Assembly (NCBI GenBank): GCA_022865555.1
Contig: JALHTD010000390.1
Span: 1-5,528, forward strand
DNA from: Thermoanaerobaculaceae bacterium
Lineage (GTDB): Bacteria > Acidobacteriota > Thermoanaerobaculia > Thermoanaerobaculales > Thermoanaerobaculaceae
Direction of reading: 5' to 3'
DNA length: 5,528 nt
Part shown: in pieces, positions 1-5,072 of the stretch
How the letters are laid out: each line of letters starts with the position of its first letter
Position numbering within the stretch: position 1 is the stretch's first letter
Notes under the pieces: model-generated
The model's database searches: none
What the model was told of the DNA's origin: nothing
What the model saw: the letters and a program-made list of their open reading frames with translations, nothing else
Program-made: the position numbers and the translations under genes

Positions 1-187
1 CCGGCGAGCCTTTCTTCGTCACCTTCGCGACGAACTCAACGATGGCCTTCTTCGCGCTGCCTTCGTTCCACGAAGCGAGCGGGTCTGCCTTGAGCGATGT
101 TGCGGGGTCGGCTGCCCGCGCGACGTTCGTGAGCGCGGCTGTGATGAGGACCCCGAGAGTCAGGACCTTCACGATGATCCGTGTCAT
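1..187 (-). CDS. Secreted HAD-superfamily hydrolase (N-terminal fragment, runs off the window)
   Basis: This is the first 62 codons of a gene that leaves the window at position 1 with the frame still open. It begins with ATG at 187-185, preceded by GGGAGG (199-194) at a 6-base spacing. Residues 1-25 form a Sec signal peptide: a basic start (MTRIIVK), a hydrophobic core, and an ARA cleavage site before ADPATS. The mature start, with the stretch DPLASWNEGSAKKAIVEFV followed by AKVTKKGSP, matches what I remember of secreted HAD-family (phosphoserine phosphatase-like) proteins, in which a nucleophile motif of the DNDGT type follows shortly. That catalytic motif lies outside the window, so the activity is inferred from family resemblance only. 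The gene is 105 bases downstream of a sulfatase on the same strand and may be its last operon partner. I am sure it is a real exported protein and fairly sure of the family. Confidence 0.8.
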   Translation of the reverse strand, partial: MTRIIVKVLTLGVLITAALTNVARAADPATSLKADPLASWNEGSAKKAIVEFVAKVTKKGSP

Positions 188-193
188 CCTACG

Positions 194-199
194 CCTCCC
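194..199 (-). promoter_or_regulatory. Ribosome binding site of the HAD hydrolase gene
   Basis: The minus strand reads GGGAGG six bases before the ATG at 187. It is a near-consensus Shine-Dalgarno sequence and fixes the start of a reading frame that the window edge truncates. Confidence 0.75.
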
Positions 200-228
200 T
201 TCCTTCCCGACCCGTGGCCAGCGGACCG

Positions 229-252
229 GTCCCGCCCCCGGAGGGACGGGAC
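229..252 (-). terminator. Strong intercistronic hairpin with a UCCG (UNCG-type) tetraloop
   Basis: On the minus strand the 24 bases fold into a 10-pair stem, GTCCCGTCCC against GGGGCGGGAC, with one G-U wobble and a four-base UCCG loop. UNCG loops are known as unusually stable. The hairpin begins 40 bases after the stop codon of the preceding sulfatase gene and ends 41 bases before the HAD start codon. No run of T follows it, so it is not a classic intrinsic terminator. It may be a partial terminator, a barrier to 3' exonucleases or a processing site. An overlapping 10-base DNA palindrome, GGACCGGTCC, lies at 223-232. The structure is read directly from the sequence; its function is inferred. 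Confidence 0.5.
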
Positions 253-292
253 GCGGCCCGATATGCCGGCTGTCGCTAGGTCAGTCGTACCG

Positions 293-1909
293 TCATTTGC
301 TGGTGCCGGTGGCACCGGTCTGGAGAGCTTCCAGCACCTGGTCCACACTGAAGCTCCCGGATTTCTGGCTGGGCGGGTATTCCTTGAAGCTCTGGATGAA
401 CTGGCCCACGACCATCTGGGCGGGAACGAACATCCAGAGCTTGTCGCCGGCCCAGCGGAACCACATCTGGGATTCGCCGTAGAACCGCTCGAACGGGTCC
501 TGACGCAGGTTGATCACGAGCGGCATGTTGGGTTGGATTACCTTGCCCGACGCGATGTTTCCCTCCATGATCTTGAAGCTGATCTTCCAGTCGTCGATGC
601 GAATCGCGTTGAGGTTCGCGTTGTCGTCGAAGTAGAAGATCTCGCGGCGCGGGGGTTTCTCCGCCTGGCCCTTGAAGAAGGGCAGGAAGTTGTAGCCGTC
701 GAGGTGGTTCTTGAATGTCTTGTCGCCGACCGCATACCCCTTGAGGAGCTTCTGCGTCACGTCGGGATCGCCCGCGGCCGCCACCAGCGTGGGCATCCAG
801 TCCTCGGCCGCCATGACCTCGTTGTGGACGGCGCCGGGCTTGAGGACGCCGGGCCAACGGGCGAGGGCCGGCACCCGCATGCCTCCCTCCCAGGTCGAGC
901 CCTTCTCCCCGTGGAAAGGCGTGTTGCCGCCGTCGGGCCACGACATGATCTCCGCGCCGTTGTCGGTAGTGAACACGACGATCGTGTTGTCGGCGATGCC
1001 GAGGTCGTCGAGCTTCTTGAGCAGCCGGCCGACGACGTCGTCGAGCTCCATCATGCCGTCGGCGTAGAGGCCGTAGCCGCTCTTGTTCTCCCACTTGGGC
1101 GAGAGCCGCGTCCAGACGTGCATGCGGGTGGTGTTGTGCCAGAGGAAGAACGGCTTGCCGGCCTTCACCGACCGCTCGATGAAGTCGAGCGACCGCGCGG
1201 TCAGCTCCTCTTCGACGGTCTGCATGCGAGTCCGGGTGATGGGGCCGGTGTCCTTGCAGGTCTGCTTGCCCACCTTGCCGAAGCGGGGGTCTTCCGTCGG
1301 GTCGTCCACGCTCGTGGCCTTGCAGTCGAGCAGCCCGCGCGGGCCGAAGTGCGCCTTGAACTGCGGGTTCTTCGGATAGTCGGCGTCCTCCGGCTCCTCT
1401 TCGGCGTTGAGGTGGTAGAGGTTGCCGTAGAACTCATCGAAGCCGTGCACCGTCGGCAGCATCTCGTTGCGGTCGCCGAGATGGTTCTTCCCCGTCTGCG
1501 CCGTGACGTACCCCAGCGGTTTGAGCAGCTCGGCGATCGTGGGGTCCTTGGCCTGAATGCCCTGGTTGGCGCCGGGCATGCCGACCTTGAGCAAACCGGT
1601 GCGGAAGGGAGTCTGGCCGAGGATGAACGCGGCCCGCCCCGCCGTGCAGGATTGCTGGCCGTAGTAGTCCGTCCACAGCGCACCCTCGCTCGCGAGGCGG
1701 TCGATGTTAGGCGTCCGCCCGCCCATCATGCCGCGATGGTAGGCGCTGATGTTCCAGATGCCGATGTCGTCGGCCATGATGACGAGGATGTTGGGTTTCT
1801 TCGGCTGTTGCTGCGGCTGCTGCTGAGCATAGGCCCCAACAGCAAACCCCAGCATCAGCCCGAGGGCCAGCACCCCTCCCGCGTATCTCTGTAGCCTCAG
1901 TCTTCGCAT
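293..1909 (-). CDS. Secreted type I sulfatase (arylsulfatase family), sulfatase A
   Basis: This is a 538-residue sulfatase of the alkaline phosphatase superfamily, which hydrolyses sulfate esters using a formylglycine made from Cys or Ser. Residues 1-28 are a Sec signal peptide ending GAYA, followed by a Gln/Pro-rich linker (QQQPQQQPKKPN), so the protein should act in the periplasm or outside the cell. The CxAxR maturation motif is CTAGR with Cys88 and Arg92. Metal and sulfate ligands are visible: Asp47-Asp48 (ADDIG), Lys141 and His143 (GKNHLGD), His264 (TRMHVW), Asp316-Asn317 (TTDNG) and Lys336 (GEKG). The catalytic set looks complete. The frame stays open upstream to an ATG at 2017, but ATG at 1909 is preferred: it has AAGGGG six bases upstream and places the signal peptide at the N-terminus. 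It is paralogous to the sulfatase at 2180-3787, with most divergence in the C-terminal quarter (FKIMEGNIASGKVIQPNMP). The substrate is unknown; a phosphonate or phosphate monoesterase of the same superfamily is a less likely alternative. Confidence 0.95.
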   Translation of the reverse strand: MRRLRLQRYAGGVLALGLMLGFAVGAYAQQQPQQQPKKPNILVIMADDIGIWNISAYHRGMMGGRTPNIDRLASEGALWTDYYGQQSCTAGRAAFILGQTPFRTGLLKVGMPGANQGIQAKDPTIAELLKPLGYVTAQTGKNHLGDRNEMLPTVHGFDEFYGNLYHLNAEEEPEDADYPKNPQFKAHFGPRGLLDCKATSVDDPTEDPRFGKVGKQTCKDTGPITRTRMQTVEEELTARSLDFIERSVKAGKPFFLWHNTTRMHVWTRLSPKWENKSGYGLYADGMMELDDVVGRLLKKLDDLGIADNTIVVFTTDNGAEIMSWPDGGNTPFHGEKGSTWEGGMRVPALARWPGVLKPGAVHNEVMAAEDWMPTLVAAAGDPDVTQKLLKGYAVGDKTFKNHLDGYNFLPFFKGQAEKPPRREIFYFDDNANLNAIRIDDWKISFKIMEGNIASGKVIQPNMPLVINLRQDPFERFYGESQMWFRWAGDKLWMFVPAQMVVGQFIQSFKEYPPSQKSGSFSVDQVLEALQTGATGTSK

Positions 1910-1915
1910 GACGAT

Positions 1916-1921
1916 CCCCTT
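1916..1921 (-). promoter_or_regulatory. Ribosome binding site that decides the start of sulfatase A
   Basis: The minus strand reads AAGGGG six bases before the ATG at 1909. It supports this start over the ATG at 2017, which would add 36 residues (MRVRHPGGG...) in front of an otherwise well-formed signal peptide. Confidence 0.7.
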
Positions 1922-1942
1922 TCTTCTTGGTCCTGTTGGCTG

Positions 1943-1956
1943 CTCCGTCAACGGAG
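1943..1956 (-). repeat. 14-base palindrome upstream of sulfatase A
   Basis: The sequence CTCCGTTGACGGAG is two perfect 6-base arms around a 2-base centre. As RNA it would give a 5-pair stem with a UUGA loop. It lies 33 bases before the sulfatase A start codon and contains the stop codon (TGA, 1950-1948) of the small ORF at 1948-2046. It could be a regulator-binding site or a small leader hairpin. The palindrome is certain; its role is unknown. Confidence 0.4.
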
Positions 1957-2046
1957 TCTCTGCCCGGTCGCTGGCGGCGTCCGCGGCAGTCCCTCCGCCA
2001 GGGTGGCGAACACGCAAGCGATGACACTGCGACGTGTCGTCTTCAT
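1948..2046 (-). CDS. Possible 32-residue leader peptide or remnant of a signal-peptide gene
   Basis: A small ORF begins at ATG 2046 with MKTTRRSVIACVFATLA, which resembles the start of an export signal (basic residues including twin Arg, then a hydrophobic stretch). It then turns Pro/Arg-rich (EGLPRTPPATGQRLR) and stops at 1948. A purine-rich leader (GAGGAAAGGCGAGAAAACG) precedes it. It sits between two sulfatase genes, 134 bases after the first stop codon and 38 bases before the second start. It may be a leader peptide, the decayed 5' end of a lost gene whose frame shifted after about residue 17, or chance. I recognise no family. Confidence 0.25.
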   Translation of the reverse strand: MKTTRRSVIACVFATLAEGLPRTPPATGQRLR

Positions 2047-2128
2047 CGTTTTCTCGCCTTTCCTCGTATGAGCTCGCTTTTCGTCCCTCCGATCAATTCG
2101 CCGGTGATGCCAAGAGCCGATCGGCCAC

Positions 2129-2166
2129 CCTCGTCCCCGGCCGGATCTTCGCGACCGGGGGCGAGG
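2129..2166 (-). terminator. Strong hairpin just after the sulfatase B stop codon (no T run)
   Basis: On the minus strand CCTCGCCCCCGG pairs with CCGGGGACGAGG through 12 positions with one A-C mismatch. Three further inner pairs (one of them G-U) close an 8-base loop at 2151-2144. The stem begins 13 bases after the sulfatase B stop codon. No T tract follows, so it is terminator-like rather than a classic intrinsic terminator. It could reduce read-through into sulfatase A or protect the 3' end of an upstream transcript. On the plus strand the A-C mismatch becomes a T-G wobble. Confidence 0.5.
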
Positions 2167-2179
2167 AACGAGCATCCGG

Positions 2180-3787
2180 CTAGTGGCCGCCGGCTGCTTT
2201 CAGCAGTCGGTCCAGCCTTTCCTGGATACCGGACTTCATGGGTTCCTGACGCGGCGGAAACTCCTTGAACGTGGCGATGAACTGCTGGACATAGGCCGTG
2301 GCAGGAATGACGAAAAAGATGTGATCCAGGTACCAATCCCAATACGTGTTGGACGTGACGTCGGCGTGCTCGTAGGGGTCGGCGCGCAGGTCGAAAATCT
2401 TCGGCATCCGGAGCTCCGTGAACGGCTCGAGCCAGATGCCCATTGTGCCGGTGCGCCGTTGCTCTACGAAGACGAACTTCCAGTTGTCGAAGCGCAGGTT
2501 CAGCAGCTCGCCGTCGTCGCTGAAGTAGAAGAATTCCCTGCGCGGGCTCTTCGGCGTCTCGCCGGTGAGGAACGGCACGAGGTTGTAGCCATCAAGATGG
2601 ACCTTGTAGGTCATGTCGCCCACGGTGTAGCCCTTGAGCAGCTTTGCCTTCACGTCGGGGTCGCCGGCGGCGGCAAGCAGCGTCGGCAGCCAGTCGAGCC
2701 CGCTGACGATCTCGTTCGAGACCTGATCGGGCTTGATGTGGCCCGGCCAGCGGATGAACGCGGGCACACGGAAGCCGCCCTCCCAGCCGGTGTCCTTCTC
2801 GCTGCGGAACGGCGTCGTCGCGCCGTCCGGCCAGGAGTTGGCGTGCGGGCCGTTGTCGGTCGTGTAGATGACGATGGTGTTGTTCGCGATGCCGAGGTCA
2901 TCGAGCGCCTTGAGCAGCGAACCCACCGTGCCGTCGTGCTCGATCATGCCGTCGGCATACTCGGTGAGAGCGGTCGCGCCCTTGGGGCTGCGGTGCTCGG
3001 GGCGCACGTGGGTGCGGACGTGCATCCGCGTGCTGTTGTACCAGACGAAGAACGGGGTCCCGGCCTTGACCTGACGATTGATGTAATCGATCGCCGCGGC
3101 CGAGGTCTCGTCGTCGATCGTCTCCATCCGCTTGCGCGTCAGCGGGCCGGTATCTTGGATGGTCTGCTTGCCGACCTTGCCGAAGCGCGGGTCCACGGTC
3201 GGGTCATCGACGGTCGTGGCCTCGCAACGCAGCACGCCGCGCGGTCCGAACATCTGGCGGAACTTCGGCTCTCGGGGGTAGTTGTACAGCTCCGGCTCTT
3301 CCTCGGCGTTGAGGTGATAGAGGTTGCCGAAGAACTCATCGAAGCCGTGCACCGTGGGCAGGAACTCGTTGCGGTCGCCGAGGTGGTTCTTGCCGAACTG
3401 GGCGGTGGCGTAGCCCAGCGGCTTGAGCAACTCGGCGATGGTCGGGTCTTCCTTCTGCAGGCCCACGGGGGCGGCCGGCAGCCCGACACGGCTCAGGCCG
3501 GTGCGGAAGACACTCTGGCCGGTGATGAACGAGGACCGCCCGGCGGTGCAGCTCTGCTCCGCGTAGTAGTCGGTGAAGAGCATTCCTTCCTTCGCCACCC
3601 GGTCGATGTTCGGCGTGCGGTACCCCATCAGCCCCTTGGTGAAGATGCTGATGTTTGACTGCCCGATGTCGTCGCCGGAGATGACGAGGATGTTGGGTTT
3701 CTGCTGCGCAGCTGCCGGCCCGGCGCAGAGGGCCAGCACGGCAATGACTGCGAGCAACGTTGTGCAGAGACATCTGGTTTTTTGCAA
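2180..3787 (-). CDS. Secreted type I sulfatase (arylsulfatase family), sulfatase B
   Basis: This is a 535-residue formylglycine-dependent sulfatase, expected to hydrolyse sulfate esters outside the cytoplasm. The start chosen is TTG at 3787-3785, with AGGAGG five bases upstream, giving a clean Sec signal peptide (MQKTRCLCTTLLAVIAVLAL, then CAGPAAA, cleaved before QQKPN). Cys21 is preceded by Leu, so a lipobox is unlikely. In this numbering the motifs are Asp39-Asp40 (SGDDIG), the CTAGR maturation site with Cys80 and Arg84, Lys133 and His135 (GKNHLGD), His256 (TRMHVR), Asp311-Asn312 (TTDNG) and Lys331 (SEKD). The catalytic set is complete. Long blocks are shared with sulfatase A, such as LPTVHGFDEF and NLYHLNAEEEPE, so the two are paralogues, probably from tandem duplication. 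The C-terminus (EPFTELRMPKIFDLRADPYE, then KEFPPRQEP) matches the commonest form of this family as I remember it. An ATG at 3844, overlapping the receiver gene stop, is the alternative start. Confidence 0.95.
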   Translation of the reverse strand: MQKTRCLCTTLLAVIAVLALCAGPAAAQQKPNILVISGDDIGQSNISIFTKGLMGYRTPNIDRVAKEGMLFTDYYAEQSCTAGRSSFITGQSVFRTGLSRVGLPAAPVGLQKEDPTIAELLKPLGYATAQFGKNHLGDRNEFLPTVHGFDEFFGNLYHLNAEEEPELYNYPREPKFRQMFGPRGVLRCEATTVDDPTVDPRFGKVGKQTIQDTGPLTRKRMETIDDETSAAAIDYINRQVKAGTPFFVWYNSTRMHVRTHVRPEHRSPKGATALTEYADGMIEHDGTVGSLLKALDDLGIANNTIVIYTTDNGPHANSWPDGATTPFRSEKDTGWEGGFRVPAFIRWPGHIKPDQVSNEIVSGLDWLPTLLAAAGDPDVKAKLLKGYTVGDMTYKVHLDGYNLVPFLTGETPKSPRREFFYFSDDGELLNLRFDNWKFVFVEQRRTGTMGIWLEPFTELRMPKIFDLRADPYEHADVTSNTYWDWYLDHIFFVIPATAYVQQFIATFKEFPPRQEPMKSGIQERLDRLLKAAGGH

Positions 3788-3789
3788 GT

Positions 3790-3799
3790 CCTCCTCCTT
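3790..3799 (-). promoter_or_regulatory. Very strong ribosome binding site that selects a TTG start
   Basis: The minus strand reads AAGGAGGAGG, ending two bases before TTG (3787-3785). The embedded AGGAGG at 3798-3793 has the favourable 5-base spacing. The upstream in-frame ATG at 3844 has only a weak GA-rich stretch before it and would add the charged 19-residue piece MIENHTTFAVNGTPKKEED in front of the signal peptide. Confidence 0.75.
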
Positions 3800-3840
3800 T
3801 TTCGGTGTTCCGTTGACTGCAAAGGTTGTGTGGTTTTCGA

Positions 3841-4224
3841 TCATGACGCTCTCATCGGCTCGATAGCCGCCCTGACGGCATCGAGCAGCGCTGTGCCGCG
3901 AAACGGCTTTACGAGGTAGGCCGCGGCGCCGCGCCGCATCGCGTCCTCGCCCAGGCCCGGCGCGTCGTACGCCGTGATCAGGATCAGCGGCTGGTGCTGG
4001 CCGCGCGCCCTCAGCTCGGCCAACAGCTCGAGCCCAGACATCGCGGGCAGCTTCAGGTCGCTGATCACGCAGACCGCCTCGCTGCCTGCGCCCCCCGCCA
4101 GCACCGCCTCCGCTGAGGCATACGTGATGGGCTCGAACCCGGCGGCGCCGAGCAGGCGCTCGATTGCCTCGCGCATGCTCTCGTCATCGTCAACGACGAG
4201 CACCTTCGGGCCTGCGGTCATCAT
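3841..4224 (-). CDS. Stand-alone CheY-like receiver-domain protein
   Basis: This 127-residue protein is a single response-regulator receiver domain with no output domain. The phosphorylation site is complete: acidic pocket Asp13-Asp14 in VVDDDE, phospho-acceptor Asp56 in VISDLKLP, switch Thr84 in LITAY, Tyr103, and Lys106 in LVKPF. Such proteins act by phospho-dependent contact with partners or as phosphate carriers or sinks in a relay. Its N-terminal helix (RLLGAAG) is close to that of the FixJ-type regulator upstream, and both look like FixJ-class receivers. Two tandem ATGs (4224 and 4221) can start it; upstream there is only a weak CGGGA sequence. Its stop codon overlaps an ATG at 3844 and lies 53 bases before the sulfatase B TTG start, so cotranscription with the sulfatases is plausible. 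The partner kinase may be the one at 5069-5528. Confidence 0.92.
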   Translation of the reverse strand: MMTAGPKVLVVDDDESMREAIERLLGAAGFEPITYASAEAVLAGGAGSEAVCVISDLKLPAMSGLELLAELRARGQHQPLILITAYDAPGLGEDAMRRGAAAYLVKPFRGTALLDAVRAAIEPMRAS

Positions 4225-4451
4225 CGCACATCCCGGCCGACGTCCATGACGTCAGCCTGATTGCCTAGCCGGAAATCACGGTTCAGATGGTCATGCCGGC
4301 ACGACAACGGCGCAATCGGGCAATGGGGCAACCCGGCATGCCCGAAGGGGCAATCGTGGTGCGCTTCGAGCCAAGGTCGAGCACGGCGGGCGTGGTAAAG
4401 CCGGCACACTTCCAACCACGGGGCCCGTTACCCGCGCAGATAGGCAGCGCG
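4225..4451 (-). other. 227-base intergenic region with repeated short motifs, candidate regulatory region
   Basis: This gap separates the two response regulator genes. It contains a run of octamer-like units with a GGCAAT core at 4311-4342, further GGCAATC copies at 4349-4355 and (inverted) 4259-4265, an 8-base inverted repeat CATGCCGG/CCGGCATG at 4292-4299 and 4333-4340, and an 11-base near-perfect palindrome ACGGGGCCCGT at 4418-4428. A weak 5-pair GC hairpin (4433-4437 with 4447-4451) touches the end of the upstream gene. It is the likeliest place for a promoter of the receiver-sulfatase genes, but I see no strong sigma-70 boxes. A 64-codon frame at 4221-4415 does not look like a real protein. 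Confidence 0.45.
4311..4342. repeat. Degenerate 8-base tandem repeat (GGCAAT core)
   Basis: Four in-phase octamers read cgcaatcg, ggcaatgg, ggcaaccc and ggcatgcc. A fifth related unit, ggcaatcg, follows out of phase at 4349-4356. The copies are short and imperfect. They may be clustered binding sites for a regulator or simply slippage in a GC-rich spacer. Confidence 0.35.
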
Positions 4452-5072
4452 CTACTCCTCGGTCAGGGCCCGCAGCCGTTCGGCCAGCCGGCCGAGCTCG
4501 GCCGACGAGCCGACCGCCAGCTTCGCCATGGCACTCGCGCGGTGCAGCTTGACGGTGCGCTCCGCAATGCCCAGCTCGCGGGCGATCTGCTTGTTGAGCT
4601 TGCCGCAGGCGACGGAATCGACGACCTCGCGCTCACGGGACGACAGCGAGGCGAAGCGCGCGCGCAACTGCTCCGCCTCTTCCCGGCGCGCCCGCTCCCG
4701 CGCATCGCGCTCGAGGGCGCGCCGGAGCGCCTCGAACAGGGTCTCGCGCTTGACCGGCTTGGTCAGGAAATCGACGGCACCGGCCTGCATCGCCCGCACG
4801 CTCGACGCCACGTTGCCGTGGCCAGTCAGGAAGATCACCGGCAGCGCGACGCCCTGACGTTTGAGCGCCGCCTGGAGCTCGAGGCCGGAAGGACCCGGCA
4901 TCCGCAGGTCGAGCAACACGCAGCCCGGCCGGTCCGGGGGCGGCTGCAGCAGGAACTCGCCGGTCGAGCCGTAGCCGCGAGCCTCTAAGCCCGCCGCCCC
5001 GAGCAGCCGCACCAGGCTGGTTCGCAGCGACTCGTCGTCATCGACGACGTGGATCAACGGCGTCTCACTCAT
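4452..5072 (-). CDS. FixJ/NarL-type response regulator (receiver plus LuxR-type helix-turn-helix)
   Basis: This 206-residue DNA-binding response regulator is of normal length for the FixJ class. Residues 5-120 are the receiver: acidic pocket Asp11-Asp12 in VVDDDE, phospho-acceptor Asp55 in LLDLRMPG, switch Thr83 in FLTGHG, and Lys105 in LTKPV. A charged linker rich in Arg and Glu (about 121-138) leads to a GerE/LuxR-type helix-turn-helix at about 140-200, with the typical LSSREREVVDSVACGKLNKQ stretch followed by IARELGIAERTVKLHR. Phosphorylation by the kinase encoded just upstream should promote dimerisation and DNA binding. The ATG overlaps the kinase stop codon in an ATGA arrangement, which indicates translational coupling and a cognate pair. 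Its targets are unknown; the repeat-bearing gap just downstream, before the receiver and sulfatase genes, is a natural candidate. Confidence 0.95.
   Translation of the reverse strand: MSETPLIHVVDDDESLRTSLVRLLGAAGLEARGYGSTGEFLLQPPPDRPGCVLLDLRMPGPSGLELQAALKRQGVALPVIFLTGHGNVASSVRAMQAGAVDFLTKPVKRETLFEALRRALERDARERARREEAEQLRARFASLSSREREVVDSVACGKLNKQIARELGIAERTVKLHRASAMAKLAVGSSAELGRLAERLRALTEE

Larger units (their letters stand above)
1910..2179 (-). other. 270-base intergenic region between the two sulfatase genes
   Basis: This spacer is unusually long for the middle of an operon. From the upstream side it holds a strong hairpin (2166-2129), a 10-base palindrome GCCGATCGGC (2116-2125), a purine-rich stretch around 2090-2050, the possible 32-codon ORF (2046-1948), a 14-base palindrome (1956-1943) and the sulfatase A ribosome binding site (1921-1916). 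I could not find a convincing -35/-10 pair; the best TTGAT-like box near 2095 lacks a good -10. The layout allows sulfatase A to have its own promoter or a post-transcriptional control region, but neither is proven. Confidence 0.5.

Noticed and set aside
42..482. A 146-codon plus-strand frame across the HAD/sulfatase A junction
   Set aside because: It runs across the signal peptide region, an intergenic hairpin and the sulfatase C-terminus on the opposite strand, with no recognisable protein features.
263..1894. A 543-codon plus-strand frame covering nearly all of sulfatase A
   Set aside because: It is antisense to a gene with complete motifs. Its product is a Val/Glu/Leu/Arg-rich string typical of the shadow of a GC-rich gene, and no family is recognisable.
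1910..2017. N-terminal extension of sulfatase A to the ATG at 2017
   Set aside because: It would put 36 low-quality residues before a normal signal peptide, and the ATG at 1909 has a good ribosome binding site.
2183..3658. A 491-codon plus-strand frame antisense to sulfatase B
   Set aside because: It resembles the antisense frame over sulfatase A only because the two sulfatases are paralogues. It has no domain, and a codon-bias shadow explains it.
4221..4415. A 64-codon minus-strand frame in the gap before the lone receiver, ending in an ATGA overlap with its start
   Set aside because: Its composition (His, Arg, Cys and Pro-rich) resembles no domain, it has no ribosome binding site that I can see, and the region is better explained as regulatory DNA. 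The overlap looks accidental.
4398..4420. A sigma-54-like -24/-12 element (TGGTTGGAAGTGTGCC on the minus strand)
   Set aside because: The GG-N10-GC spacing fits, but other consensus bases are missing, such matches are common by chance, and no sigma-54 activator domain is present in either regulator.
4433..4451. A hairpin CGCGC/GCGCG after the FixJ-type regulator as a terminator
   Set aside because: It has only five pairs with a 9-base loop, abuts the stop codon and has no T run, so it is too weak to call.
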